Shown: positions 34,073 to 42,654, counted from the first letter of the stretch. The stretch is DNA of 64,000 bases from Paenibacillus aceris (GCF_017874035.1 NZ_JAGGKV010000003.1:248001-312000), one strand, 5' to 3'. A program made the numbers and translations. Notes: generated by a model not told the origin, from the letters alone.

Positions 34073-34993
34073 ATGAAATATCGCAGACTTGGGAAAACAG
34101 ACTTAAAAGTTTCCATTGTTGGTGTTGGAACTTGGCAATTCGGAGGAGAATGGGGACTTACGTACACACAGGCAGAAGCAGATGCTATTTTGGATCAAGC
34201 CGCTGATCTTGGCATTAATCTAATCGATACCGCAGAATGCTATGGCGACCATCTTTCCGAATCATTTATCGGCAATTATTTATCCAGACGCAATCGCGAG
34301 AATTGGGTTGTAGCCACTAAATTCGGCCATCACTTCCACGATCTGTTCACCCGTACGGATGAATTCAATGCTGACAGTGTCATCAAACAGTTGGATGCTT
34401 CGCTCAAAGCTTTGCAAACGGACTACATAGATTTATACCAATTCCATTCCGGACCTGATGCCGTGTTCGACAACGATGACTTATGGACAACATTAGATAA
34501 ACAAGTCCAGGCAGGGAAAATCAGACATCTGGGAACGTCCATCGGCAGCAATGCCAACATTCATCAAACTGATGCTTCCACCAAAGTCAACTCCAAGGCG
34601 ATTCAAGTCGTTTACAATCGTTTGGATCGAGCGCCTGAAGAGCTTGTCTTCCCTTCCTGTGTGAATCAGGATCTTGGCGTACTGGCACGCGTGCCTTTGG
34701 CGAGCGGCTATCTGAGCGGCAAGTACAAGCCTGGAGCGGTGTTTAGCAATACGGATGTCCGTCATCGCCATGACGCGGATAGCGTGAGACAGAAGCTGGA
34801 AGACGTGCAGCGCATTCAGAAGGAAGAAGTACCCGAAGGAATGGATATGGCGAAATGGGCGCTTGCATGGTGCTTAAAGCATGATGCCGTAACTACCGTC
34901 ATTCCAGGCTGCAAAAATCCCGAGCAAGTCATCGCAAACGCAAGCGCAACGGAGCTTATCAGCGACAACCATCCGCAAGCCTGGAAAGCCTGA
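34073..34993 (+). CDS. Aldo/keto reductase
   Basis: NADPH-dependent oxidoreductase of the (beta/alpha)8 barrel AKR family, 306 residues. Catalytic elements visible are Asp and Tyr in NLIDTAECYGDHLSE, Lys in VVATKFGHHF and the DYIDLYQFH strand with its His. It most resembles the YccK/IolS group of general AKRs. Start is ATG 34073, eight bases after GAGGAGAG. The physiological substrate is unknown. It may be co-transcribed with glsA, which begins 25 bases downstream. Confidence 0.9.
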   Translation: MKYRRLGKTDLKVSIVGVGTWQFGGEWGLTYTQAEADAILDQAADLGINLIDTAECYGDHLSESFIGNYLSRRNRENWVVATKFGHHFHDLFTRTDEFNADSVIKQLDASLKALQTDYIDLYQFHSGPDAVFDNDDLWTTLDKQVQAGKIRHLGTSIGSNANIHQTDASTKVNSKAIQVVYNRLDRAPEELVFPSCVNQDLGVLARVPLASGYLSGKYKPGAVFSNTDVRHRHDADSVRQKLEDVQRIQKEEVPEGMDMAKWALAWCLKHDAVTTVIPGCKNPEQVIANASATELISDNHPQAWKA

Positions 34994-35018
34994 GCAACAA
35001 GGAAGGAATGACTTCTAG

Positions 35019-35972
35019 ATGAATCAGAGCGAGCATACAACAACTTGGAAGCAGCTTAACGATCATTTGGCTGAGTGGGTTCTGGCAAGCAAAGCCCATA
35101 CCGCAGATGGCCATGTTGCTTCCTACATTCCTGAACTTGCGAATGCTTCCGCTGATGTTTTGGGTATCTGCATCATGGATATGGATGGGAACACGGTTGC
35201 AGCCGGCGACACCGGCTATCACTTTACACTGCAAAGTATTTCGAAAGTGTTCACGCTCATTCTGGCTTTAATGGATAATGGCGAAGAAATCGTGTTTTCG
35301 AAGGTAGGCATGGAGCCTACAGGAGACGACTTTAACTCCATGTTGAAACTGGAGCTTGTAGAGCCTGGGATTCCGTTCAATCCGCTTATTAATGCCGGAG
35401 CCATCGCGATCTCATCTTTGATTGCGGGGAATACACCTGCGGAGCAGATTGAACGAATTCTAGCGTTTTTCCGGAATATCGCGGACAACCCGGCGCTTGA
35501 TATCAATAAGGATGTATTCAAATCAGAATCGGATACCGCTCACCGCAATCGTTCACTTGCTTACTTTTTGAAAGACAACGGGGTACTTGACCAAGAGGTT
35601 GATGATGTCCTTCGGGTCTATTTTAGCCATTGCTCCATTCAGGTCAATTGTACGGATTTAGCCAGAATGGCCTTAGTTCTCGCCCATAACGGCGTCGATC
35701 CAATCCGCAACCAGCGCCTTATTCCGCGGCGCTTCGTGCAAATCGCGAAGACGTTCATGTTTACCTGCGGGATGTATAATGCGTCAGGCGAATTCGCAAT
35801 GAACGTAGGCTTGCCAGCCAAGAGCGGCGTGTCAGGCAGCATTTTGACGATGGTGCCCAGACGCTATGGCATCGGCCTTGTCAGCCCTGCACTGAACCGC
35901 AAAGGCAACAGCACCGCAGGTGTTCACCTGCTTGGCAAGCTGTCGCAAGAATTTGATTGGAGCTTATTTTAA
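35019..35972 (+). CDS. glsA: Glutaminase A
   Basis: Hydrolyses glutamine to glutamate and ammonia. The 317-residue protein has a serine beta-lactamase-like fold with the catalytic pair in LQSISKVFTL (SxxK, about residue 70) and typical NPLINAGAIAISSL and GMYNASGEFA motifs. The ATG at 35019 is preceded by GGAAGGAA. It follows the aldo/keto reductase closely, but the two have no known functional link. No glutamate transporter gene is next to it, unlike B. subtilis ybgH-glsA arrangements. Confidence 0.95.
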   Translation: MNQSEHTTTWKQLNDHLAEWVLASKAHTADGHVASYIPELANASADVLGICIMDMDGNTVAAGDTGYHFTLQSISKVFTLILALMDNGEEIVFSKVGMEPTGDDFNSMLKLELVEPGIPFNPLINAGAIAISSLIAGNTPAEQIERILAFFRNIADNPALDINKDVFKSESDTAHRNRSLAYFLKDNGVLDQEVDDVLRVYFSHCSIQVNCTDLARMALVLAHNGVDPIRNQRLIPRRFVQIAKTFMFTCGMYNASGEFAMNVGLPAKSGVSGSILTMVPRRYGIGLVSPALNRKGNSTAGVHLLGKLSQEFDWSLF

Positions 35973-35975
35973 CAA

Positions 35976-36017
35976 CAAACAGCGGTATTCGTATGGAAAC
36001 GAATACCGCTGTTTGAT
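35976..36017. terminator. Bidirectional terminator after glsA
   Basis: A 15-base-pair perfect stem AACAGCGGTATTCGT / ACGAATACCGCTGTT with a six-base loop. T-rich tails occur on both sides (TTTGATAT and TTTGTTGTT). It lies between convergent genes. Confidence 0.82.
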
Positions 36018-36031
36018 ATATAAATCACAGG

Positions 36032-36217
36032 CTATTGGATAGCTTGTTTAATCCGCTGCAAGGCTTCGATCAATTCATCGATCTCATTTTCATTAAGGCG
36101 AATCGTCACATAGTTAGGCGATATTCCCCCATCGTTGACCTCCAGCAAGGCCATCTCATCCTTGTTATCCAATTTAACAGTCAATTGTTCTCTTTCGAGC
36201 ATATTAATCCAAGCCAT
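36032..36217 (-). CDS. Hypothetical protein, 61 residues
   Basis: Small acidic protein with a beta-rich first half (LTVKLDNKDEMALLEVND) and a C-terminal helix (NEIDELIEALQRIKQAI). I do not recognise the family. The ATG at 36217 is eight bases after AAGGTAGG; the in-frame GTG nine bases upstream lies too close to that site. It begins 27 bases past the CopC-CopD gene on the same strand and may be its operon partner. Confidence 0.68.
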   Translation of the reverse strand: MAWINMLEREQLTVKLDNKDEMALLEVNDGGISPNYVTIRLNENEIDELIEALQRIKQAIQ

Positions 36218-36244
36218 GACGGGCACCTACCTTCGGGCAATGTT

Positions 36245-37900
36245 TTAATAAACGATGAACTCTTTGCTGTATACCGTTTCATTATCCTCCGTATCCATCA
36301 CACGCATTTCCAGCTGCCAGTTCCCTCTGAAAGGAAGATACGCTCCCTCTGCTTTATAGCTGAACTTGGCAAAGCCGTAAGACTCCTCTTCTTCCTTATC
36401 CTCATATGCCGCGATAGGCACATCAATAGGAGCAATGTCTTTATCGTCCAAATAATGCAAAATCATAAGCACTTGCTTCGGTTTCCCTGAATTTTCCGGA
36501 AGGAATACTTTCGCCGTGAAGGAATTATTCCCTTGAATTTTCGGTGTGATGTCCGCTGACACATGGACTTTCTCTCCCATCTGGTGCCACTGCAGCGGCT
36601 CATTGGCCGGAATTGGCGCCACATAGGTGATAATGCCGACCAGCAGCACTATGATCACCATCAGAGTCAGATCCACCCTCACTAACAGGAAGGATTGGGC
36701 TGCCTTCTTTTTGCGCATCATGAGTCGAATGACAAAAGCCGTAAGCACAACAAGGATAACGGCACCGATTTTAACAAGAAGCAGAATTCCCCATGCAGAG
36801 TATAGCAAATAGTGCAAATTCGGTAAAAATAGCAAAACGGATAAGGAACCTGATAGTGTGAGCACCAAAATGGAAATCAAAGCCATATTCGAAAATTTTC
36901 GCATATAGGTGTTAATCTCGTCATCCTTCTGGCGCCACTTCGCATAGAGCAGCACCAAGCCGCCCACCCACATGGCTGCGCCCACCAAATGAATCCAATC
37001 AAGCCCGATCGTCGCCCATACAGGTGAAAAGGAAGCGGCGTGGCCGCTAAAACTTTTGGCTGCGAGTAAACCTAATGGCCATAACCAATCTAACCAAGCC
37101 AGTCTGCCGATAAGGACAAACCCAAGGAAAGATAAGCCCAGTAGGATCAGCCAGGAAATACCGATATTCGTCGCACTAAATAGCTTCGCTATTTCTTCCA
37201 CACCGCCGCCGCCAAGCAGATCCTCGATATGAGTAAAAATAAGCAGCAATAGTGCAACTAGTTGAGCACGCTGCAGATTCAGCGTCCATGAAGATAATAC
37301 TTTTCTTGTTTCTTTCCCGCCATCCGTACCAAGTACTCTTAACCAAATCACCCATCCTGTCAATGTGAGCAGCATGAGATACCATAGACCGCGCGACGCA
37401 TACTGCAGCAGGACCTTCGTCGTAAGCGGGCCTGATCCATGATCGTGATTGGCATGAGCAGAAGGTAGATCGAGTGCATCTTCTTGCGGCGGATTACCGA
37501 TCGTCAGAGGATAGCTTCCGCCAATCGGGTGGCCGTCAGCCGAAATGACATGATAGCTAATCAAATAAACGCCCTCAGTCAGTTTCGGAAGATCTAGAAG
37601 CACACTTGTCTGTTCTTTGTTCAAATAAGCTTTGTTGCTCGTCATTTCGTCGCCGTCACGATTAAAAACTTTGATATAAAAGAGTCCTGAATCTAAAGAT
37701 TCATTAAAAGTAATCGCGACTTGTGGCGGTGAGCTTTCCAGCTTCGCCCCCGCCTCTGGAATTGCCTGTACGAGTGATGCATGTGCCGAAGCGGATTGCG
37801 GGGCGACGAATGCGCTTAAGAGCATCATTGTTAATATACACACAAAAAATGCAGGCAAGAACCAAAAGCGTTGATAACCATTTTGTTTCTGTTTATTCAT
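36245..37900 (-). CDS. ycnJ: CopC-CopD fusion copper protein (YcnJ-like)
   Basis: A 551-residue membrane protein. A signal peptide (about 1-39) is followed by a mature N-terminus beginning HASLV, whose first His is the usual CopC copper ligand. The CopC beta-sandwich domain covers about 40-135. About eight CopD membrane helices follow, and an extracellular C-terminal domain (about 440-551) closes the chain. It is like B. subtilis YcnJ, which takes part in copper uptake under limitation. The partner YcnI is encoded at 54896, about 17 kb away, instead of next door. The ATG at 37900 has GAGGAAC upstream. Confidence 0.9.
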   Translation of the reverse strand: MNKQKQNGYQRFWFLPAFFVCILTMMLLSAFVAPQSASAHASLVQAIPEAGAKLESSPPQVAITFNESLDSGLFYIKVFNRDGDEMTSNKAYLNKEQTSVLLDLPKLTEGVYLISYHVISADGHPIGGSYPLTIGNPPQEDALDLPSAHANHDHGSGPLTTKVLLQYASRGLWYLMLLTLTGWVIWLRVLGTDGGKETRKVLSSWTLNLQRAQLVALLLLIFTHIEDLLGGGGVEEIAKLFSATNIGISWLILLGLSFLGFVLIGRLAWLDWLWPLGLLAAKSFSGHAASFSPVWATIGLDWIHLVGAAMWVGGLVLLYAKWRQKDDEINTYMRKFSNMALISILVLTLSGSLSVLLFLPNLHYLLYSAWGILLLVKIGAVILVVLTAFVIRLMMRKKKAAQSFLLVRVDLTLMVIIVLLVGIITYVAPIPANEPLQWHQMGEKVHVSADITPKIQGNNSFTAKVFLPENSGKPKQVLMILHYLDDKDIAPIDVPIAAYEDKEEEESYGFAKFSYKAEGAYLPFRGNWQLEMRVMDTEDNETVYSKEFIVY

Positions 37901-37912
37901 TGATAAGTTCCT

Positions 37913-38317
37913 CTAATCCGCAATCGGTCTACGCCCGGCAAAACCATCTTCTTTGCCGTGGTAGTAACGGATTCTGTCCTCTCCTTGTTTCCAACAGAGC
38001 AGTACCTCCTGGTCTCCGATTCGTGACGGGAAATCCACAAGACCTGTTTCTATATCCTTAAGCTCTACGCCGGTTTGCTGAAAATGCTGAATCAACCCGC
38101 GCGCTTCGATTTGCATAAATTCAAGCTCTGCTTCCTGCATAAAAAACGGATCCTTTTCCGAGCTGAGCTTCTCGGCCAATTCATTTTTCTTCCTGCGAAG
38201 CTCGGTGTATTTCTCCTCAAAAGCGCGCTTCATAGCTTGCATTTTCTTTAACTCCTGATCAACAAACGGAAGCATTTCATTGGCTTCCTCTAAGCTAAAC
38301 CATTTTTTATCAGACAT
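37913..38317 (-). CDS. DUF2203-family protein
   Basis: A 134-residue protein: an N-terminal helical coiled coil opening FSLEEANEMLPFVDQEL, then the DUF2203 signature GLVDFPSRIGDQEVLLCWKQGEDRIRYYHG (partial motif LVDFPSR) and the C-terminal FAGRRPI. The function of the family is unknown. The gene lies 12 bases before the CopC-CopD gene on the same strand. The ATG at 38317 has GGAGGTGCG upstream. Confidence 0.87.
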   Translation of the reverse strand: MSDKKWFSLEEANEMLPFVDQELKKMQAMKRAFEEKYTELRRKKNELAEKLSSEKDPFFMQEAELEFMQIEARGLIQHFQQTGVELKDIETGLVDFPSRIGDQEVLLCWKQGEDRIRYYHGKEDGFAGRRPIAD

Positions 38318-38367
38318 CTCGCACCTCCATGCCTAATTTTAACAAAAAAAGAGATCAACTTCGAATT

Positions 38368-38823
38368 CTACGCATGAGTATGCGGTTGCTCGTGAGTATG
38401 TCCATGTTCATCAACATGCGTGACTGACAACTCGGCATAACCGACACCTTTCAGCACCTGAATCCGCTGCTGCAGCTCTCTAAGCTTTTGTACCTTGCCC
38501 CTTACGACTAATATTTCCAAGCATTGTTGATGATTCAAATGAATGTGCATCGTTGAAATGATGGCATGGTGATACTCATGCTGGAGCTCCATCAACGTAA
38601 TGGGCAAATCGCTGATATGATGGTCATACACCATCACAATGGTTCCCGCTACCGTTTCATCCGGCTGCATGCTGCTAGAGGTTAACAGCGCTTTGCGTGT
38701 GAGATCCCGGATCGCCTCAGAACGATTATCATAGCCCTGCAAGGCAATTAACCGGTCATACTGCTCAATTAACGATTGCGGCATAGAGATGCCGAAGCGT
38801 ACTAGCGCTTCTTTCTCCGACAT
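38368..38823 (-). CDS. nikR: Nickel-responsive regulator NikR
   Basis: A 151-residue ribbon-helix-helix repressor (about residues 8-50, RFGISMPQSLIEQYDRLI) with a C-terminal ACT-like nickel domain holding the site HHAIISTMHIHLNHQQCLE: two His and one Cys as in E. coli NikR. The tail is His-rich (HVDEHGHTHEQPHTHA), unusual and possibly metal-binding. The ATG at 38823 is preceded by AAAGGAA. It probably controls the NiCoT permease gene at 52085, 14 kb away; no nickel gene is adjacent. Confidence 0.92.
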   Translation of the reverse strand: MSEKEALVRFGISMPQSLIEQYDRLIALQGYDNRSEAIRDLTRKALLTSSSMQPDETVAGTIVMVYDHHISDLPITLMELQHEYHHAIISTMHIHLNHQQCLEILVVRGKVQKLRELQQRIQVLKGVGYAELSVTHVDEHGHTHEQPHTHA

Positions 38824-38937
38824 AGGACCACGTTCCTTTCTATCCAACCTTGTCCTTTACCTTTACCTTTACTCTACCAGAAAGTGACGGTGTCGCAAAA
38901 TCTTTGCTCTAATTTAGGTTGAGACGGGCACTACAGC

Positions 38938-38966
38938 AAAAGGGAGCGGACATAAGCCCAACTCCC
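38938..38966 (-). terminator. Possible terminator after the GGDEF gene
   Basis: Minus-strand GGGAG / CTCCC stem with a long loop, then TTTTGCT, just after the stop at 38973. Confidence 0.5.
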
Positions 38967-38972
38967 CTCCTG

Positions 38973-40727
38973 TTATATAAAGTTCATTAGTTTTTTCACG
39001 CGAACTTCCAGCTCAACGAGCGAAAAAGGCTTTGTCATATAGTCATGGGCGCCCATCTGATAGCCTTTGAGCAAATCGTCTTCCTTTTTCTTGCCGGAAA
39101 GCATAAGCACCTTCATGTCCGAATTCACTAAACGGGGATCCTTCTTAATCTGATCCAATAAGGAAAACCCGTCCAATTTCGGCATCATCCCATCGAGAAT
39201 ACACGCATCGTAGTTCTTGTCCTGCAGCAAACCGAGCGCCTCTTCGCCATCGGAGGCATGCGTAATGACAATCGGCAAATGCTCCAAATGAGAAGTGAGT
39301 ATCGCCCTTAGAATGGGATCATCGTCAACGATAAGCAAATTCTTCTTCTCAGGAAGCGGCAGCGCTCTCCGCTTGCTTTGCTGAACCTCATGATCTGAAG
39401 ATGACCCTAGAACTCGGTTCCTGCCTTGCTGCTTGGCTTGATACATTGCTTCATCCGCTTTAGAAACCCAATCGGCCACAGTCATCCCTTCCTGCCACTG
39501 GGCAATGCCTGCTGAGAAAGTGATGGAGAAGGTTTTCCCCTCATACTGAGCAACCGGGTTAGAACGAACTTTATTCAAGATGTTCTGCATGGTGGAGTGC
39601 GCCTGTTCCAACGAGGTATTCGGAAGAGCAATCACGAACTCTTCGCCGCCGAAACGGGCCAGCAAATCGGTCGATCGCAGATTGACTTGCAGCAAATGAG
39701 CCAAACCTTGCAGCACCAAATCTCCCACATGGTGTCCGTACGTATCATTAATTTTTTTGAAAAAATCAATATCTATGAAAACGAGCGAAATCGGCGCAGG
39801 ATAGCGCTCAATCCGCTGCAGCTCTATACCAATTTGGAGGTCAAAATATCGCCGGTTGAATACACCGGTAAGCGGATCGCGGAAAGCAAGCTGCTCGAAA
39901 TTTTTCGTCCTTTTGAGCACCCCATAGATCCTGGCGGCTAATTCTTCATACTGAAAAGGTTTCGTGACATAATCGTCAGCTCCCAGATGGAAGCAGCGAA
40001 CTTTATCGTTCAAATCATTTCGTCCTGACAAAACGATGAGAGGCAGCCACTTCAACGTAGGATCTTCTTTCAGGTATTCAAACAGTTCATACCCCGATTG
40101 CGGATGCATCATAAGATCCAGCGTCACGAGATCATACGTATGGGTACGCAGAAGTTTTATGGCGGACTCCACATTAGCGGCCTCATCAACTATGCAATCA
40201 TCAAGCTGCAGGCGTCGGGTCAAATAAGAGCGGAGCACTTCATCATCATCGACCAGCAGCAGACGGCTTTTCAGCGTTCTCAGCATGGAACCTCCGCTTT
40301 GATCCTTCTGTTCATCCATCTGGATTTCCGTTATGCCGATATCATATTCCATACTCATTTCGAGAAGAAGCTTTACACTTCGTTCTACACTTTCTTGAAC
40401 CGGATTTGTAGTAGTAAACGACGCATCCTGCTCTTGATCGATAGCCTGCGTCCATTCCCACATGCGCACCAGATCTTCCGCCAACCTGCCGATCCGTTCA
40501 TAATGAAAAATTGGCGCACTGCCTTTAAGTGTATGGATTATGCGATAAAACCGATTCAAGTCATCCACGGCCGGCATAGCGCGAATTGCATCCAACAAAG
40601 CTTCAAGCTCTTTCAGCTGCTTTTCGAACTCCCGGATGAACAGTTTTCTGCCTTGCCTAAGAATTCTTGCATCTTTATCCGATTCTGATCTGGAGCTCTT
40701 CCATGGCTCTAGATTCGTATTATTCAT
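38973..40727 (-). CDS. HPt-REC-GGDEF-REC diguanylate cyclase
   Basis: About 584 residues in four domains: an HPt domain (about 25-115, phosphoacceptor His in IIHTLKGSA), a receiver (about 150-275, LLLVDDDEVL, Asp in LVTLDLMMH, Lys in VTKPF), a GGDEF domain (about 285-445, active motif RFGGEEF) and a second receiver (about 460-584, NLLIVDDDPIL). The RSTD five residues before GGEEF is a classic inhibitory RxxD site, so product feedback by c-di-GMP is likely. ATG 40727 is preferred to TTG 40736. It follows a stand-alone receiver gene and likely works with it in one phosphorelay. Confidence 0.9.
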   Translation of the reverse strand: MNNTNLEPWKSSRSESDKDARILRQGRKLFIREFEKQLKELEALLDAIRAMPAVDDLNRFYRIIHTLKGSAPIFHYERIGRLAEDLVRMWEWTQAIDQEQDASFTTTNPVQESVERSVKLLLEMSMEYDIGITEIQMDEQKDQSGGSMLRTLKSRLLLVDDDEVLRSYLTRRLQLDDCIVDEAANVESAIKLLRTHTYDLVTLDLMMHPQSGYELFEYLKEDPTLKWLPLIVLSGRNDLNDKVRCFHLGADDYVTKPFQYEELAARIYGVLKRTKNFEQLAFRDPLTGVFNRRYFDLQIGIELQRIERYPAPISLVFIDIDFFKKINDTYGHHVGDLVLQGLAHLLQVNLRSTDLLARFGGEEFVIALPNTSLEQAHSTMQNILNKVRSNPVAQYEGKTFSITFSAGIAQWQEGMTVADWVSKADEAMYQAKQQGRNRVLGSSSDHEVQQSKRRALPLPEKKNLLIVDDDPILRAILTSHLEHLPIVITHASDGEEALGLLQDKNYDACILDGMMPKLDGFSLLDQIKKDPRLVNSDMKVLMLSGKKKEDDLLKGYQMGAHDYMTKPFSLVELEVRVKKLMNFI

Positions 40728-40780
40728 GACGGACAATCACCCTTTTTGCATATAAAATGAATATCTCTATAGGTTTCGAA

Positions 40781-41155
40781 TCAACCTTCTAATAACTGTC
40801 CGACCGTATCTAGAAGTTGAAGCGGGCTGAATGGTTTAACAATATAGGTGGTGACGCCAGCGGCTTTGGCCTTCTCTTTATCTTTATCAAGGGCTTTGGC
40901 CGTTAAAAGAATGACGGGCAGCTCCCGATTCCCATTATCGCTTTGGCGAAGCCACTCACAAACCTCAACACCCGTGCGTTCAGGCATCATATAATCAAGG
41001 ATAACCAAATCAAATGATTCCTTCTGAAGCTGTTCGATGGCTTGCTGGCCGTCTTCCACCTCTGTGATTTCATATCCTTCATCGGACAATGTTTCCGTCA
41101 GCAGAAAGCGGAGTGCGAATTCATCGTCAGCCAGCAGTATTTTATAAACAGACAT
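40781..41155 (-). CDS. Stand-alone response regulator receiver
   Basis: A 124-residue single receiver domain: acidic pocket LLADDEF, phosphoacceptor Asp in LVILDYMMP, conserved Thr/Ser in LLTAKA and Lys in YIVKPF. It has no output domain, so it probably passes or competes for phosphate. It is 53 bases upstream of the HPt-REC-GGDEF-REC gene and likely co-transcribed with it. The ATG at 41155 has AGAGGAGAA upstream. Confidence 0.92.
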   Translation of the reverse strand: MSVYKILLADDEFALRFLLTETLSDEGYEITEVEDGQQAIEQLQKESFDLVILDYMMPERTGVEVCEWLRQSDNGNRELPVILLTAKALDKDKEKAKAAGVTTYIVKPFSPLQLLDTVGQLLEG

Positions 41156-41245
41156 AACGGTTCTCCTCTAATAAAATAAATTACTTTAATTATAACATCA
41201 TGCCCTTAGGCGGGATAGAAATTTGTCGAAAAAAGTCAAAGTAAA

Positions 41246-41632
41246 TCACTTGTTTCGCTCAGCATTATATTCTTTCCATGATGAACCGTTAATTACTTTG
41301 AGCCCTTCCACAGTGGGGTAGATATACACCCATCCTTCACGCAGGCCGCTCACATCGCGGATCCAGACACGGTCATATTCATTCGATCCGCCAGGGCCGT
41401 GATATCCTTCCAGGACGTCCATCGCTTGCAAGCCTTCTTCGTTTACTTCCAGCCACTCTCCAACCACGTGCCAGTCTCGATTCTCTTCGGTTAACAAGAG
41501 CGCAGGATAAGGCCCTACATCAAACAAACGTCCAAAAATCGCCCCAGGTTGCACCGACTGCACATAAGGAGCAGCTACCGAGTGGTTACTCTCTCCAACA
41601 AGCAATGTGCCATAGACGAATACAGATATCAT
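41246..41632 (-). CDS. Gamma-glutamylcyclotransferase-like (AIG2 fold) protein
   Basis: A 128-residue protein with the AIG2/GGCT phosphate-loop FVYGTLLVGESNH near the N-terminus and LEVNEEGLQAMDVLEGYHG, which includes the conserved acidic residues of the fold. Family enzymes split gamma-glutamyl-amine bonds, releasing 5-oxoproline. The 5-oxoprolinase genes pxpABC lie only 1 kb away on the same strand, but they are separated by two terminators. The ATG at 41632 has GGGGGAG upstream. Confidence 0.85.
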   Translation of the reverse strand: MISVFVYGTLLVGESNHSVAAPYVQSVQPGAIFGRLFDVGPYPALLLTEENRDWHVVGEWLEVNEEGLQAMDVLEGYHGPGGSNEYDRVWIRDVSGLREGWVYIYPTVEGLKVINGSSWKEYNAERNK

Positions 41633-41769
41633 AGTAACTCCCCCTGTCGAATTATGTAATCTCTTGATCCCTTTTATTTCGCTAACCCCTTCTTTGATCC
41701 CTTTTTGATTTGACCAACATTTTACAATTCACCGCAAAGAAAAAAGCAACATCGCAATGGATGCTGCTT

Positions 41770-42057
41770 CTATGCTTGATTAGCTGTTAGTTCGCGTGTC
41801 TTTACAATAATTTTGCGGATGCTGTCTTCCGACAGATGGAAAGTCTTGATCAATTCCATGACTGTGGAACCTGTTTGATACAACCGGAAAATTTCTTGAT
41901 TTCTACGCTCAATAATAATACGTGTTCCGTTATTTTCTCCCCATCCGGCGCGTTTCTGCTCCTTCTTAGGGATATATACGATTTCACCTTGGATATATTC
42001 TTGTAATTGTTTTAATAGGTTAGGGGGAAGAACGTCTTTCCCGTTCTTGTAACTCAT
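41770..42057 (-). CDS. CD3324-family Mor-like DNA-binding protein
   Basis: A 95-residue protein with the family opening NGKDVLPPNLLKQLQEYIQG and C-terminal helix-turn-helix (about residues 55-85, IFRLYQTGSTVMELIKTFHLSEDSIRKII), related to the Mor/C activators of phage Mu. Such genes are frequent in Clostridium and Paenibacillus, but targets are unknown. The ATG at 42057 is nine bases after GAGGAGG; the longest frame starts six codons earlier without a site. Its position after the tiny-ORF pair could mean it responds to them, which is only speculation. Confidence 0.83.
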   Translation of the reverse strand: MSYKNGKDVLPPNLLKQLQEYIQGEIVYIPKKEQKRAGWGENNGTRIIIERRNQEIFRLYQTGSTVMELIKTFHLSEDSIRKIIVKTRELTANQA

Positions 42058-42162
42058 GGATGAAAACCTCCTCAAATTGTCGCAAAGATTAAACTTTGTT
42101 CGGATTTGCAGAGAGTAATCTCATCGCCCCTAAACCTCATACCATTCTTATCAAAATGGAAT

Positions 42163-42188
42163 AAAAAAAACACGACCTAATCGTGCCT
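42163..42188 (-). terminator. Terminator after the tiny-ORF pair
   Basis: Minus-strand CACGA / TCGTG stem with a five-base loop followed by eight T residues, about 60 bases past the stop of the 21-residue ORF. Confidence 0.75.
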
Positions 42189-42249
42189 GTCGGTTGTATA
42201 TGCATTTATACAAATTCAGGTGAACGGTTATTCCACGAATGATATTCAG

Positions 42250-42315
42250 TTAGGAGACGATTACCTCTGCGGCGGCCGCAACATTCATCGCTACTGTCAT
42301 TGTCATTGTGTTCAT
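42250..42315 (-). CDS. Tiny ORF, 21-residue peptide
   Basis: ATG 42315 preceded by GAAAGGAG at ten bases. It encodes a 21-residue peptide, MNTMTMTVAMNVAAAAEVIV plus Ser. It is rich in Ala, Val, Thr and Met, uncharged except one Glu, with no signal cleavage site. A terminator follows. I do not recognise it. It could be a signalling peptide, a leader or a precursor, but no modifying enzyme or exporter gene is next to it. Confidence 0.5.
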   Translation of the reverse strand: MNTMTMTVAMNVAAAAEVIVS

Positions 42316-42465
42316 TAAAAAGCACTCCTTTCACCTAATATTGGAATTTTTAAAAGTTGGGTTGGAGAGCAAAGCCTCTCCTTGTTGCCTGTGTTCACTT
42401 CGTGTTCACAATTCTCATTATATGTAAAAAGCTTCTCGCTGTCTACTCGCAAAGTTAAGAATATG

Positions 42466-42487
42466 CGGGGGCCCAGGAGCCCCCGGT
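42466..42487 (-). repeat. GC-rich inverted repeat GGGGGCTCC / GGGCCCCC
   Basis: A compact hairpin within an otherwise AT-rich stretch between the two tiny ORFs. No T run follows on the minus strand, so it is not a normal terminator. It could act as an mRNA structure. Confidence 0.5.
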
Positions 42488-42505
42488 TGTAACGATGATC
42501 TCTGC

Positions 42506-42541
42506 TTACGCAGAGACCACCTCCGCTTTTGTTGTAATCAC
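42506..42541 (-). CDS. Tiny ORF, 11-residue peptide
   Basis: GTG 42541 preceded by GGAAAGGAG at eight to nine bases. It encodes MITTKAEVVSA. In the same frame, directly after the TAA stop, comes a second open run (AEIIVTTGGSWAPAYS) before another stop, so a read-through product or a mutated precursor can be imagined. It shares the AEV(V/I) element with the 21-residue ORF downstream. Only the ribosome binding site supports it. Confidence 0.35.
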   Translation of the reverse strand: MITTKAEVVSA

Positions 42542-42620
42542 CTTGATCACTCCTTTCCGAAGTCATTAGCCGGCCGGCTACATCTCTATTTACTCATATT
42601 CCCAATCCAGTCTCAAGTGA

Positions 42621-42647
42621 AAGAATCATTATAAGGATTCTTTCCTA
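42621..42647 (-). terminator. Inverted repeat after pxpA, weak terminator
   Basis: AAAGAATC / GATTCTTT stem with an eight-base loop just past the pxpA stop. The stem is AT-rich and the T run short, so read-through into the tiny ORFs is possible. Confidence 0.5.
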
Positions 42648-42654
42648 GGCGGAG

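Noticed and set aside
37723..38061. Plus-strand open frame across the CopC-CopD and DUF2203 genes
   Set aside because: It runs antisense to two well-supported genes, has no ribosome binding site and encodes no recognisable domain.
42315..42566. An 83-codon open frame on the minus strand covering the tiny-ORF region
   Set aside because: No ribosome binding site before its ATG, unusual composition, and it overlaps the two tiny ORFs, which do have good sites.
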